Assembly: GCF_000422885.1 (NCBI RefSeq)
Contig: NZ_AUGX01000015.1
Span: 118,367 to 182,366, forward strand
Origin: Ottowia thiooxydans DSM 14619
GTDB taxonomy: Bacteria > Pseudomonadota > Gammaproteobacteria > Burkholderiales > Burkholderiaceae_C
DNA length: 64,000 nucleotides
Direction: 5' to 3'
Made by a program: the position numbers and the translations under genes. Below, piece by piece: positions 43,125 to 50,999 of this stretch. Position 1 is the first letter of the stretch, and each line of letters begins with the position of its first letter. Below the pieces are notes generated by a model. The model saw only the letters and a program-made list of their open reading frames with translations, did not search any database and was not told where the DNA came from.

Positions 43125-44099
43125 TTACTCCTGCAGCTTCATACCGGTGTCTTTCACCAGCTGTTCGAGGCGCTTGCCATCCAAGGCAGCAAAATCTCTG
43201 GCCTGCGTGCGCATTTGAGGAAGCAGCTCGGAGTTCTGCTTGTCCAGCGCAGCCCGGAATTCGGGCGAGGCTTTCACTTTTTCAAGGGCCTGCGCCAAAC
43301 GCTCGACGACAGCAGGGGGCGTTTTGGCGGGAGCCGCCAAGCTGTACCAGCTACCGGTCTCCATGCCCTTGAGGCCTGCCTCCGCAAAGGTGGGCACAGT
43401 CGGCAGTTCCGGGGAGCGCTTGGCGCCACCGTAAGCCAGCGCTTTCAGGCGCCCATCCTTGATGAACGGCACCACCACCGAGACATTGAGCATGCCGGCC
43501 TGTACGGTACCTGCCACCATGTCGGTGGTGGCAGGCGCTGCGCCTCGATAGGGGATGTGAACCAGCGAAATGTCCGCAGCGTGCTTGAACATCTCAAAGG
43601 CAATATGCGGTGAGCTACCCATGCCCGCAGAAGCGTAGCTGAGCTTGCCGGGTTGAGGCTTCACGAGAGCGATGAACTCTTTGAGAGTGCCGGCTTTGAC
43701 CCCGGGGTTCACCGTCAAGATGTTTGGAACGTTGGCGATCATGCCTACGAACTCGAAATCCTTGATGCCGTCATAGGGCACTTTGGTCGCCAGCGGTGTG
43801 ACAGTGTGCGCGGCGGCGGTGCCCATCAGAAGCGTATAGCCGTCGGCTGGGGCCCGAGCGACGTAGGCTGCGCCCACTGACGCGCCGCCACCGGGGCGGT
43901 TGTCCACGATCACTGGCTGGCCGAGAACATCGCCCAATCGCTTGGCTAACTCGCGGCCGAGAATATCTGCCGGACCACCGGCAGCGTAGGGGTTCACCAT
44001 GGTGATCGGTTTGGTGGGGAACGCGTCACCCTGGGCTTGGGCCACGGCTGCTACCGCGACTAAAAGGCCGGCAAGCAGTCGTTTGGGGAAAATATGCAT
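43125..44099 (-). CDS. Bug-type tripartite tricarboxylate transporter substrate-binding protein
   Basis: A 324-residue receptor with a clean Sec signal (FPKRLLAGLLVAVAAVAQAQ, residues 4-23). Bug signatures are FPTKPITMVNPYAAGGPADILGR, VIVDNRPGGGASVGAAYVARAPADGYTLL and LVHIPYRGAAPATTDMVAGTVQAG. It is the fourth Bug protein of the window and the third in this cluster. Three receptors for one pathway suggests several related acids, or a mixture of receptors and sensors. Confidence 0.92.
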   Translation of the reverse strand: MHIFPKRLLAGLLVAVAAVAQAQGDAFPTKPITMVNPYAAGGPADILGRELAKRLGDVLGQPVIVDNRPGGGASVGAAYVARAPADGYTLLMGTAAAHTVTPLATKVPYDGIKDFEFVGMIANVPNILTVNPGVKAGTLKEFIALVKPQPGKLSYASAGMGSSPHIAFEMFKHAADISLVHIPYRGAAPATTDMVAGTVQAGMLNVSVVVPFIKDGRLKALAYGGAKRSPELPTVPTFAEAGLKGMETGSWYSLAAPAKTPPAVVERLAQALEKVKASPEFRAALDKQNSELLPQMRTQARDFAALDGKRLEQLVKDTGMKLQE

Positions 44100-44141
44100 G
44101 GTTGGCTACTTTCTTGGAAGAGGTCGGAAGGAAGTGATGGA

Positions 44142-45338
44142 TCAGATGGCGTTCTGAGCGCGTAGAGCATCAATCTCGGCGGGCTGGAGTCCCAGCAGGT
44201 CCGAGAGCACGCCTTCGGTGTGTTCGCCCAGCAGGGGGGGGCGCTGCGTTTCGGGGTCATCCAGGCCGTCGAAGCGGAATGGAATCCGCAGACCCTTGAA
44301 TTCACCGATGTGTGGGTGGTCGTACTTCACCACCATTTCGCGTTCTGCGACGTGTTCGTTGCTGAGAACTTCCTCAACGTTCAGGATGGGGCCGGCTGGC
44401 ACCCCCACTTTGTCGCAACGCTTGCAAAGCTCATCCCGGCTGAGCTTCTTGATCGCGTCGCCCAGGCCCTGCATGACCTCCTCGCGTCTGGCCAACCTGT
44501 CAGCGTTTTTGAGCAGCGTCGGATCGTTGGCCCAAGCCTCCAGGCCGAGCAACTCGCACAGAGGCTTCCAGTGCTGGTCACTACCGGTGATCTGGACCCA
44601 ATTCCCGTCGGAGCACTCAAACGCGGCAGAGGGAATGCGTCCTGGGTGTTCCGTGCCCAGCCGCTCCGGGATTTCCCCCAGAGTGAACCAGCGAGCCGCT
44701 GCGAGCGAGAGCAGGCCGACCTGTCCATCAAACATGGAGAAATCCACATGGCTGCCGTGTCCGCTGTTATGACGGCCATTGATGGCCGAGAGAATGGCAA
44801 TGGCCACCCACAAGCCAGAGGTCAGATCAGCGACTGGTAGTCCCGGTTTCACAGGGCCGCCACCACGCTCGCCAGTGAGGCTCATGATGCCGCCCATCGC
44901 CTGGAACACGGTGTCGTACCCTTTGCGATGTGCATAGGGGCCGGTCATTCCGAAACCGGTGCAGGACACATAGACGAGCCGGTCGTTGAGTGGCTTCAGG
45001 GTTTCATAGTCCAGGCCATAGCGCTTAAGCGTTCCCGTGGGGAAGTTTTCGAGCAGCACATCTGATTTAGCTGCCAACCGGCGAATGATCTCTTGCCCCT
45101 CAGGCGAACGCAGATTGACGGTGACGGATCTCTTGCTGCGATTGAAAGCCAGGTAATACGCAGACACATCGCCTTCTTTGCCGTGCACCACCGGCTCGAA
45201 GGAGCGCGTTTCGTCTCCAGAGCCGGGCTGCTCCACCTTGATGACATCGGCTCCTAGTTCGGCAAGAATCATCGATGCGAATGGGCATGCCAACACGCGC
45301 GAAAGATCCAGGATCGTGAGGCCTTCCAGTGGTCGCAT
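44142..45338 (-). CDS. CaiB/BaiF (class III) CoA-transferase (second copy)
   Basis: The 398-residue protein starts MRPLEGLTILDLSRVLACPF and continues AELGADVIKVEQPGSGDETRS, FNRSKRSVTVNLRSPEGQEI, and the catalytic Asp in PVADLTSGLWVAI. The succinyl-CoA/formyl-CoA-transferase-like regions GMTGPYAHRKGYDTVFQAMGG-type sequence near 140 fit well. It stands 42 bases upstream of a Bug gene and two bases after the second enoyl-CoA hydratase in transcription order, so it is the second gene of the reverse unit. Confidence 0.9.
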   Translation of the reverse strand: MRPLEGLTILDLSRVLACPFASMILAELGADVIKVEQPGSGDETRSFEPVVHGKEGDVSAYYLAFNRSKRSVTVNLRSPEGQEIIRRLAAKSDVLLENFPTGTLKRYGLDYETLKPLNDRLVYVSCTGFGMTGPYAHRKGYDTVFQAMGGIMSLTGERGGGPVKPGLPVADLTSGLWVAIAILSAINGRHNSGHGSHVDFSMFDGQVGLLSLAAARWFTLGEIPERLGTEHPGRIPSAAFECSDGNWVQITGSDQHWKPLCELLGLEAWANDPTLLKNADRLARREEVMQGLGDAIKKLSRDELCKRCDKVGVPAGPILNVEEVLSNEHVAEREMVVKYDHPHIGEFKGLRIPFRFDGLDDPETQRPPLLGEHTEGVLSDLLGLQPAEIDALRAQNAI

Positions 45339-45340
45339 GC

Positions 45341-46096
45341 TCAGTGTTTCTCACTAGAAGAGCTGGCCGAGCGGAAGCCTCGCATCATCACGTTGGCGTC
45401 GCGGCCCACGCCGAGCGCGTCGCCCAGGGAGAGGTCGCTGGCCCGATGAAAGGTGCGCTTGGTCGTGGCCATGGCCAGAGGGCTCCAGGCCGCCATCTTG
45501 GAGGCCATTTGCATGGCGGTGTCAAAGACATCCTGATCGGGGACTACCCGGTTGGCCAGGCCCAGAGCCTTGACCTCGTGGCCATTGATCGCTTCTGCCA
45601 TCGAAACAAGCTCGAATGCTTGCTTCTTACCCAGTTGCCGTACCAAATTCGCAAGCACCACGGCCGCCACGATGCCGTGCTTCAACTCGGGATATCCGAA
45701 ACGGGCGGTTTCGGAGATCACCACCAGATCGCAAGCGATCGCCAAGCCCGCGCCGCCGCCCAGGGCATTGCCGCGTACGGCGGCTACGACTGGCTTGTTC
45801 ATCTGAGAGAACACCAGGTGGAGCGATGTTGTGAGGTCTGCTCTTGCATTCACGGCTTGCGGCGCGTCTGGGAGCAAAGCGGAGAACTCGGTGGTGTCCG
45901 CGCCTGCACAGAAGGATTTTCCTGCCCCTATCAGAACCACCGCGTTGATGGCTGGGTCCGCGTCCGCAGCACGCAAACCTTCCAGCAATTCGCGGGTAAG
46001 GATGGTATTCAGCGCGTTGTGCTTTTCTGGCCGGTTCATGGTCAAAACACGAACCGCGCCGTGATCTTCGATCAGAAGGTGCTTCTCAGAACTCAT
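45341..46096 (-). CDS. Enoyl-CoA hydratase/isomerase family protein (second copy)
   Basis: The 251-residue crotonase-fold protein has oxyanion-hole motifs GAGKSFCAGADTTEFSAL and GNALGGGAGLAIACDLVV. The first catalytic Glu aligns in GYPELKHGIVAAVV and the second in KQAFELVSM; the glycine-rich loop between them is shortened relative to classical hydratases, so isomerase or another crotonase activity is possible. It is the first gene of the reverse cluster, so the cluster promoter should be just upstream, in 46097-46304, facing the divergent MarR gene. Confidence 0.9.
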   Translation of the reverse strand: MSSEKHLLIEDHGAVRVLTMNRPEKHNALNTILTRELLEGLRAADADPAINAVVLIGAGKSFCAGADTTEFSALLPDAPQAVNARADLTTSLHLVFSQMNKPVVAAVRGNALGGGAGLAIACDLVVISETARFGYPELKHGIVAAVVLANLVRQLGKKQAFELVSMAEAINGHEVKALGLANRVVPDQDVFDTAMQMASKMAAWSPLAMATTKRTFHRASDLSLGDALGVGRDANVMMRGFRSASSSSEKH

Positions 46097-46150
46097 GGAT
46101 TTGTCTCTCTAGGGCGGGTTTATCGATTGGCGGGAGCTTTTCTCAGCGTG

Positions 46151-46168
46151 GATTGCCTCTTGGCAATC
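46151..46168. promoter_or_regulatory. Inverted repeat 1 in the catabolic-cluster control region
   Basis: GATTGCC (46151-46157) and GGCAATC (46162-46168) are perfect arms around TCTT, 55 bases upstream of the first cluster gene. Candidate regulator-binding site. Confidence 0.4.
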
Positions 46169-46197
46169 ACAATAATTTGTGGACAATGTAAACTAAC

Positions 46198-46216
46198 AAG
46201 TTGAGATCGTCAACTT
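46198..46216. promoter_or_regulatory. Inverted repeat 2 in the catabolic-cluster control region
   Basis: AAGTTGA (46198-46204) and TCAACTT (46210-46216) are perfect arms around GATCG. The 19-bp size and AT-rich arms fit MarR-type operators. It lies midway in the 208-base divergent region. Confidence 0.5.
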
Positions 46217-46253
46217 AATTGCAGACTCCTCAAATGGTTGTTGACGCCGGGAT

Positions 46254-46265
46254 TGATCTAGATCA
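46254..46265. promoter_or_regulatory. Inverted repeat 3 near the MarR start
   Basis: TGATCTAGATCA is a perfect 12-bp palindrome 39 bases before the MarR gene. It may be an autoregulatory site. Palindromes of this size also occur by chance. Confidence 0.3.
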
Positions 46266-46304
46266 GATCGATAAAATGGGCCAGCACTGGAAGATGAAAG
46301 TTGT

Positions 46305-46796
46305 ATGAAGAAGCAAAAAGGCTCCAAGGCCGCCGAGCTTGTGTTTGGCGAGCTGTTGTCGACGCGGCTTCACGCGTTGGCAGGAATTTCCGCCACCGTG
46401 ACCACATTGCGGATGCGTAGAAAGCTGAATCTGACCTTGCTGGAGTGGCGCGCGGTGGGGCACCTGGGTAGTTACGGTCCTTTATCGCTCAAGCAACTGG
46501 CCCAACGAACCGGGTTGGATAAGAGCTACGCCAGCCGTACAGTGACTGCGCTTGTCAATAAGGGCGCCATCGTGAGCGAGCGCAGTGAGGAAGATGGCAG
46601 GGGCGTGGTGCTGTCGCTCACCGAGCATGGCGTCAAACTCTTCCATGAGGGCATGGAAGATGCTCACCAGCGACACGACCATTTGCTTTCCACCTTGCCG
46701 GAAAGCGATCGCGAGAAGCTTCTTTCCATCCTGGGCGTTCTAACGACCCAGGCGAAATCCATGCTGAAAGAAGAGCGCGCCATCTCAGGCGGGTGA
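46305..46796 (+). CDS. MarR-family transcriptional regulator
   Basis: The 163-residue winged-helix protein shows LSLKQLAQRTGLDKSYASRTVTALVNKGAIVSERSEEDGR-like sequence at about 64-103: the recognition helix and wing typical of MarR regulators. N-terminal residues are basic (KKQKGSKAAELVFGE). It is transcribed away from the eleven-gene cluster across a region with three palindromes and most likely represses it until a pathway acid or CoA ester binds, as HcaR/CouR-type MarR proteins do for aromatic acids. That function is inferred from position only. Confidence 0.88.
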   Translation: MKKQKGSKAAELVFGELLSTRLHALAGISATVTTLRMRRKLNLTLLEWRAVGHLGSYGPLSLKQLAQRTGLDKSYASRTVTALVNKGAIVSERSEEDGRGVVLSLTEHGVKLFHEGMEDAHQRHDHLLSTLPESDREKLLSILGVLTTQAKSMLKEERAISGG

Positions 46797-46977
46797 TGCC
46801 GGGCGCCTGACGCTGGAGTAAAAGTCGGCCATCCGGGAATGGCGAGAGTGAAGGGAGCGACGGGCCGCCGAAATCCCTGCTATGTCTGGCATGTGACATC
46901 TCAGGCGAATCCGCTGTGAGAGGATGCACCTAGCCTGACATTCCAACGCCACTTCCCTAGAAGCAGGAGCCTCTCAC

Positions 46978-48153
46978 ATGGATTTTTCCTTATCGCCGGA
47001 AATCATTGCCTTGCGCGACAAGACGCGCGAGTTCATTGCCGATCAGATCATCCCCCTCGAAAACGACGAGCGCAAATCCCATCATGGCCCCAGCGAGGAG
47101 CTTCGCCGCGAACTGGTAGGGCGTGCGCGGGCAGTTGGCCTGCTCACCCCCCATGCTTCCAAAGAAATGGGCGGCCTGGGCCTCAGCCATATCGCCAAAG
47201 CGGCAGTGTTCGAAGAAGCCGGCTATTCCTGGTTAGGCCCCACGGCACTCAATATCCATGCACCAGATGAGGGCAACATCCACCTCATGGAAGAAGTGGC
47301 TACTGTGGAGCAGAAGGAGCGCTGGTTGCGTCCCCAAGTGGCAGGGGAAACCCGCTCCTGTTTCGCCATGACTGAGCCTTCCCCGGGTGCGGGGGCTGAC
47401 CCCTCCATGCTTGCGACCACGGCAGTGCGTGATGGTGATGATTACCTGATCAACGGCGTAAAGTGGTTCATCACCGGGGCTGATGGCGCTGATTACATCA
47501 TCATCATGGCGCGCATGGAAGATGGCTCCGCCACCATGTTCCTCTCTGATATGGACCGCCCTGGCATCACTCTGGAGCGCAACATGGACGCCATGGATGC
47601 GTGCTTCACGGGCGGCCATGGCGTCTTGCGCTTCGAAAACCTCAGGGTACCCGCGAGTGATGTACTGGGTGAAATCGGCAAAGGTTTCCGCTATGCGCAG
47701 GTTCGTCTTGCACCGGCACGGCTTACCCACTGTATGCGCTGGCTGGGGCAAGCCAGGCGCGCACACGATATCGCGCTCAACTATGTGAGCAGGCGCCACG
47801 CTTTCGGCAAACCACTGGCGGAACACGAAGGCGTCGGCTTCATGCTGGCAGATAACGATATAGATCTTCAGACTTCGCGTCTGCATATCTGGCACACCGC
47901 GTGGCTGCTTGATCAGGGCGAGAAGTGCAACTATGAATCCAGCCGGGCCAAGGTGGCTTGCTCTGAAGCAGAGTGGCGTGTGGTGGATCGATGCGTGCAA
48001 ATGCTGGGCGGGCAGGGCGTGACGGCGGAATCACCTGTGATGCGGATCTTCACCGATATGCGCGCGTTCCGGGTCTATGATGGTCCCAGCGAAGTCCATC
48101 GCTGGAGCATGGCTCGCAAGCTCGTGCACGCTGCCGGAAAAACAAGCAGCTGA
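46978..48153 (+). CDS. Acyl-CoA dehydrogenase
   Basis: A 391-residue FAD enzyme. The N-terminal helical domain starts MDFSLSPEIIALRDKTREFI, the FAD-binding middle region contains CFAMTEPSPGAGADPSML and INGVKWFITGADGAD, and the C-terminal domain has RVYDGPSEVHRWSMARKL. In medium-chain dehydrogenases the last motif carries the catalytic Glu (YEGT); here the position reads YDGP, as in ACAD10/11-like and related bacterial enzymes, so the base may be Asp or located elsewhere. It may supply enoyl-CoA to the hydratases in the neighbouring cluster, but it is in a separate unit on the other strand. Confidence 0.9.
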   Translation: MDFSLSPEIIALRDKTREFIADQIIPLENDERKSHHGPSEELRRELVGRARAVGLLTPHASKEMGGLGLSHIAKAAVFEEAGYSWLGPTALNIHAPDEGNIHLMEEVATVEQKERWLRPQVAGETRSCFAMTEPSPGAGADPSMLATTAVRDGDDYLINGVKWFITGADGADYIIIMARMEDGSATMFLSDMDRPGITLERNMDAMDACFTGGHGVLRFENLRVPASDVLGEIGKGFRYAQVRLAPARLTHCMRWLGQARRAHDIALNYVSRRHAFGKPLAEHEGVGFMLADNDIDLQTSRLHIWHTAWLLDQGEKCNYESSRAKVACSEAEWRVVDRCVQMLGGQGVTAESPVMRIFTDMRAFRVYDGPSEVHRWSMARKLVHAAGKTSS

Positions 48154-48200
48154 TTCACTAACGACGTTTTGATGTTCTAAAAAATAAAGGGAGACAACCC

Positions 48201-48848
48201 ATGTTGAAGCTCTGCGGATTTGCCGCCAGCAATTACTACAACAAGGTCAAACTGGCATTGCTTGAAAAGGGCGTGCCTTTCGAGGAGGTACTGGCGTGGC
48301 TTGGTCAAACAGACGCTGCAGCCAGCCCCCTCGGCAAGGTGCCCTATGCCATCACAGACCAGGGGCCGTTGAGCGAGTCCACGGTCATCCTCGAGTACAT
48401 CGAGGACACCTATCCTGAGAAGCCTCTCATGCCTGCCAGCCCCTATGAGGCGGCCAAGGTGCGTGAGATCCTGCGCTACATTGAATTGCACCTGGAACTG
48501 CTCGCGCGCAACCTCTATCCTGAGGCGTTCTTTGGCGGCAAGGTGAGTGAGAACCTGAAAGAAAAAATTCGTCCCCAACTGGAGAAGAATATCGCTGGGT
48601 TTGGCCAACTGGCCAAGTTCTCGCCCTTCATTGCTGGCGAGAATTTCACGCTGGCGGATTGCGCTGCTGCCGTGCACTTACCCCTGGTGAGCAGCGCCAG
48701 CAAAATCATCTATGGGCAAGATATGCTGGCCGGCCTGCCCGTGAAAGATTACCTCAAGCGCTTGGGGGAGCGGCCCACGGTGCAGAAGGTCAATGCTGAT
48801 CGAAAAAGCAATACCGAGTTGATGATGGCTCGGATGAAAAAGCCCTGA
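48201..48848 (+). CDS. Glutathione S-transferase family protein
   Basis: The 215-residue protein has an N-terminal thioredoxin-like domain (LKLCGFAASNYYNKVKLALLEKG, then SPLGKVPYAITDQGPLSESTVILEYIED, with the cis-Pro after VPY-type and the Glu-Ser that bind glutathione) and a helical C-terminal domain (FSPFIAGENFTLADCAAAVHL). Class cannot be fixed. It follows the acyl-CoA dehydrogenase by 47 bases, with a GGGAG ribosome binding site, and may share its transcript. Confidence 0.9.
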   Translation: MLKLCGFAASNYYNKVKLALLEKGVPFEEVLAWLGQTDAAASPLGKVPYAITDQGPLSESTVILEYIEDTYPEKPLMPASPYEAAKVREILRYIELHLELLARNLYPEAFFGGKVSENLKEKIRPQLEKNIAGFGQLAKFSPFIAGENFTLADCAAAVHLPLVSSASKIIYGQDMLAGLPVKDYLKRLGERPTVQKVNADRKSNTELMMARMKKP

Positions 48849-48982
48849 GTCTCGCGCCGAAGAGCCCAGGACCTAACACTCCGCCTCTCGGCTGATCCCT
48901 CTCTCGTCTTGTCGCGTCGTCAGGCGCGGCTCTCCAATCCCCTTGTCATTGCGACGAAAGCTGAGGAGCTGATAGGGCGCCG

Positions 48983-49234
48983 ATGGGTTTTTCCAAAGCG
49001 AAGCCTAAAGCCAAAAGGCGGCGCATCCTGATTTGCCAGTTTTGAGAACTCCAGGGCGACTCTCGGGAATGCGAGGTAGCGAGACTGCTGCAGCGCGGCG
49101 CAGCCGATAAAGAGATTGCACGCCAACTTGGGATTAGCTATGCCACCGTGCGCTTTCACGTGGGACACCTGATGCGCAAGCTGAAGGTGGGAAACCGTAC
49201 CGCAGCGGTCGCGCGCCTCAGTCAGATCTCATAG
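48983..49234 (+). pseudogene. Broken LuxR-type (GerE) DNA-binding protein
   Basis: An ATG at 48983 opens a frame of 20 codons (MGFSKAKPKAKRRRILICQF) that meets TGA at 49043 and then continues in the same frame to TAG at 49232. The second part reads SRECEVARLLQRGAADKEIA, followed by RQLGISYATVRFHVGHLMRK and LKVGNRTAAVARL: a complete LuxR/GerE helix-turn-helix with the conserved Glu, Val, Ala and the KLxVxNRTxAV tail. No receiver or ligand domain lies upstream, so it is a truncated and nonsense-disrupted relic of a response regulator or LuxR protein. The N-terminal 20 codons may be fortuitous. Confidence 0.65.
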
Positions 49235-49473
49235 CCTGATGAATGGCGCCCAATCCCTGCTGGTATGCTCCGACGAGGCTTTTTGCACCAGTGCTGTCGT
49301 CGGTCTCCTTGGAAGGCCATGAAGACGTCTCTGCACAGGCAAACGCTGCGGCATTTTCGCTGCTAGCACCACACCTTTATTCCCGGATTGCACCTCGGAT
49401 CTGGCACTTCAGTGACCGGCTGGAGTGCGGCATATTGGGTGCAGTACGGAGCAGGTTAAACAACTAAGAAACC
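49235..49473. other. Intergenic stretch before the cupin gene
   Basis: With 48849-48982 this is the noncoding rest of a 625-base gap between the GST and cupin genes. It contains GC-rich unstructured sequence and a short plus frame (49243-49467) without ribosome binding site or recognisable protein. I see no promoter of quality for the cupin gene. Confidence 0.35.
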
Positions 49474-49812
49474 ATGTCTATTCAAATCATTCGCCAGAGC
49501 TCTATCACCGCACTTGCAGACGCGGGCGTACCGTCTATGCCCATTGGGCCTGCTCCTAAACTTAGCGGCGCAGATTTCACTTTGCCAGAGGGTTCTGCCG
49601 AGGCGGGGGTCTGGGAGTGCGAGCCAGGTAGCTTCCGGAGGCAGGTCGCTCGCGCCGAAGTCATGCATTTGCTGGAGGGAAGTTGCGTGTTCCAACCAGA
49701 TGAAGGTGAGCCTATATCTTTCGGAGCGGGCGATAGCCTGTACTTCCCGGAAAACACTGTGGGCACTTGGGAGATCAAGACCCGGATCCGCAAGGTTTAC
49801 GTCATCATTTGA
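49474..49812 (+). CDS. Cupin-domain protein (EutQ/ureidoglycine-aminohydrolase-like)
   Basis: The 112-residue single-domain cupin shows GVWECEPGSFRRQVARAEVMHLLEGSCVF, FGAGDSLYFPENTVGTWEI as its two conserved halves. The usual first cupin motif has two His and one Glu; here only part of that set is evident (Glu and His of EVMHLLEG), so metal binding is uncertain. This DUF861-like type is common as a small stand-alone protein of unknown function. It stands alone, convergent with the metallophosphoesterase gene. Confidence 0.82.
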   Translation: MSIQIIRQSSITALADAGVPSMPIGPAPKLSGADFTLPEGSAEAGVWECEPGSFRRQVARAEVMHLLEGSCVFQPDEGEPISFGAGDSLYFPENTVGTWEIKTRIRKVYVII

Positions 49813-49879
49813 AGTTGAGCGGTGCGGCCAGGAAGCCGTAGTGCCCACTGGCCGCCTTGTGATCCAAGGGATACCGCCT

Positions 49880-50953
49880 TTAGCCGCCTACTTCTCCAAA
49901 TCCCTGGGTGGGCTGCACATGCCCATCATCGAACTGCAGGGTTCGTTCTGGCCAGCGCAGGGCGGCAAGTTTGAAATCATGCCCCACGACACCACCAGAC
50001 TTTCGTTCCAGCCAGCGCCCACCAGCTGAGAAATCAACGCAAAACACATTCCCGCGAGCCCCATGCCACGAAAGAGGGTGAGTGTTCTCAAAAAGATCTA
50101 CGTCCCCTTTGCCGACGAGGGTTCGATCAATAGCCCGCAGCCGGCGCCAGTAGTGGCCCACCACCACAGGCGTGGATTCGGCATACATATCCCACCACGG
50201 AACCCGCGAGACGAATCGCCACTTACCGCCTGCGAAAAATGGGATGGCACCTTTCTGCTCCACCCCTGAGGTGAGCACCTTGAGCGGATTCACCATCTGC
50301 TTGTTCGCCTCGAACTCTGCGTGCGCGTGCAGAAAAGGAGGCTGGTGCTCGTTACTTTCCAGGCTATGCGCCCAATGCTCCATTTCCTTGGCCATGCGTT
50401 CTTCCAACGCGGATTCGCGAGCTTGCTGCTGACCCAGGTGTTCCCACTTGTCGTATTCGTCTCGAACGCTTCCCAGAGGCAGATGCCGCACCGCATCAAT
50501 TTGAGGGTTTTGCCAGGCTGCATGAATCACGCGCAAGTCAGTGCGTTCCAGCCCAATGGGCAAGGCAGATAGGAATTCCACAATATCGCGGCGCTGCTGC
50601 GGGGTGGGCCGCCGAAAGGGTGCGTATTTTTTCTGGTCCCGTGCAAGGCGGGCATCGAAGAACCAACCCGATCCGTCCTTGGCGTCATCACGCAGGAGGT
50701 TGATCTCATGGTTGCCCAGAACGGCCAGGGCTCGACCCGTTTGCACCCACTGCTGTGCCAACTCCAGCACGGCGGGGCTGTCAGGTCCGCGATCGCAGAA
50801 GTCTCCCACGAACACCAGTTTGCGGCCCTCGGGGTGGTTGCCCTGATCGTCGTAGCCGAGATGGCTCAGCAACTGAACGAGGGCTTCGAACTCACCATGA
50901 ATATCGCCAACGATGTCTAGCGGACCGCTGGGAAGGGGCTGAATCAAGCTCAT
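49880..50953 (-). CDS. Metallophosphoesterase
   Basis: From the ATG at 50953 the protein has 357 residues. The calcineurin-like metal motifs are GDIHGEF near 14-20, GDFCDRGPDSP near 50-60 and GNHEINLL near 80-87, which together bind two metal ions. Size and motifs recall bacterial PrpE/ApaH-like Ser/Thr phosphatases but the C-terminal half is longer and of unknown role. A frame extension to 51001 is unlikely because the divergent photolyase promoter would lie there. It is divergent from phr with only 46 bases between starts. Confidence 0.85.
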   Translation of the reverse strand: MSLIQPLPSGPLDIVGDIHGEFEALVQLLSHLGYDDQGNHPEGRKLVFVGDFCDRGPDSPAVLELAQQWVQTGRALAVLGNHEINLLRDDAKDGSGWFFDARLARDQKKYAPFRRPTPQQRRDIVEFLSALPIGLERTDLRVIHAAWQNPQIDAVRHLPLGSVRDEYDKWEHLGQQQARESALEERMAKEMEHWAHSLESNEHQPPFLHAHAEFEANKQMVNPLKVLTSGVEQKGAIPFFAGGKWRFVSRVPWWDMYAESTPVVVGHYWRRLRAIDRTLVGKGDVDLFENTHPLSWHGARGNVFCVDFSAGGRWLERKSGGVVGHDFKLAALRWPERTLQFDDGHVQPTQGFGEVGG

Positions 50954-50999
50954 GAGTATTTTCCGTGGCGTCAATGCACTTACAGCAGAGAATACATGC

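Noticed and set aside
49043..49045. TGA in the LuxR-type frame as a selenocysteine or read-through codon
   Set aside because: No SECIS-like structure is evident and LuxR regulators have no selenocysteine; a nonsense mutation or relic is simpler.
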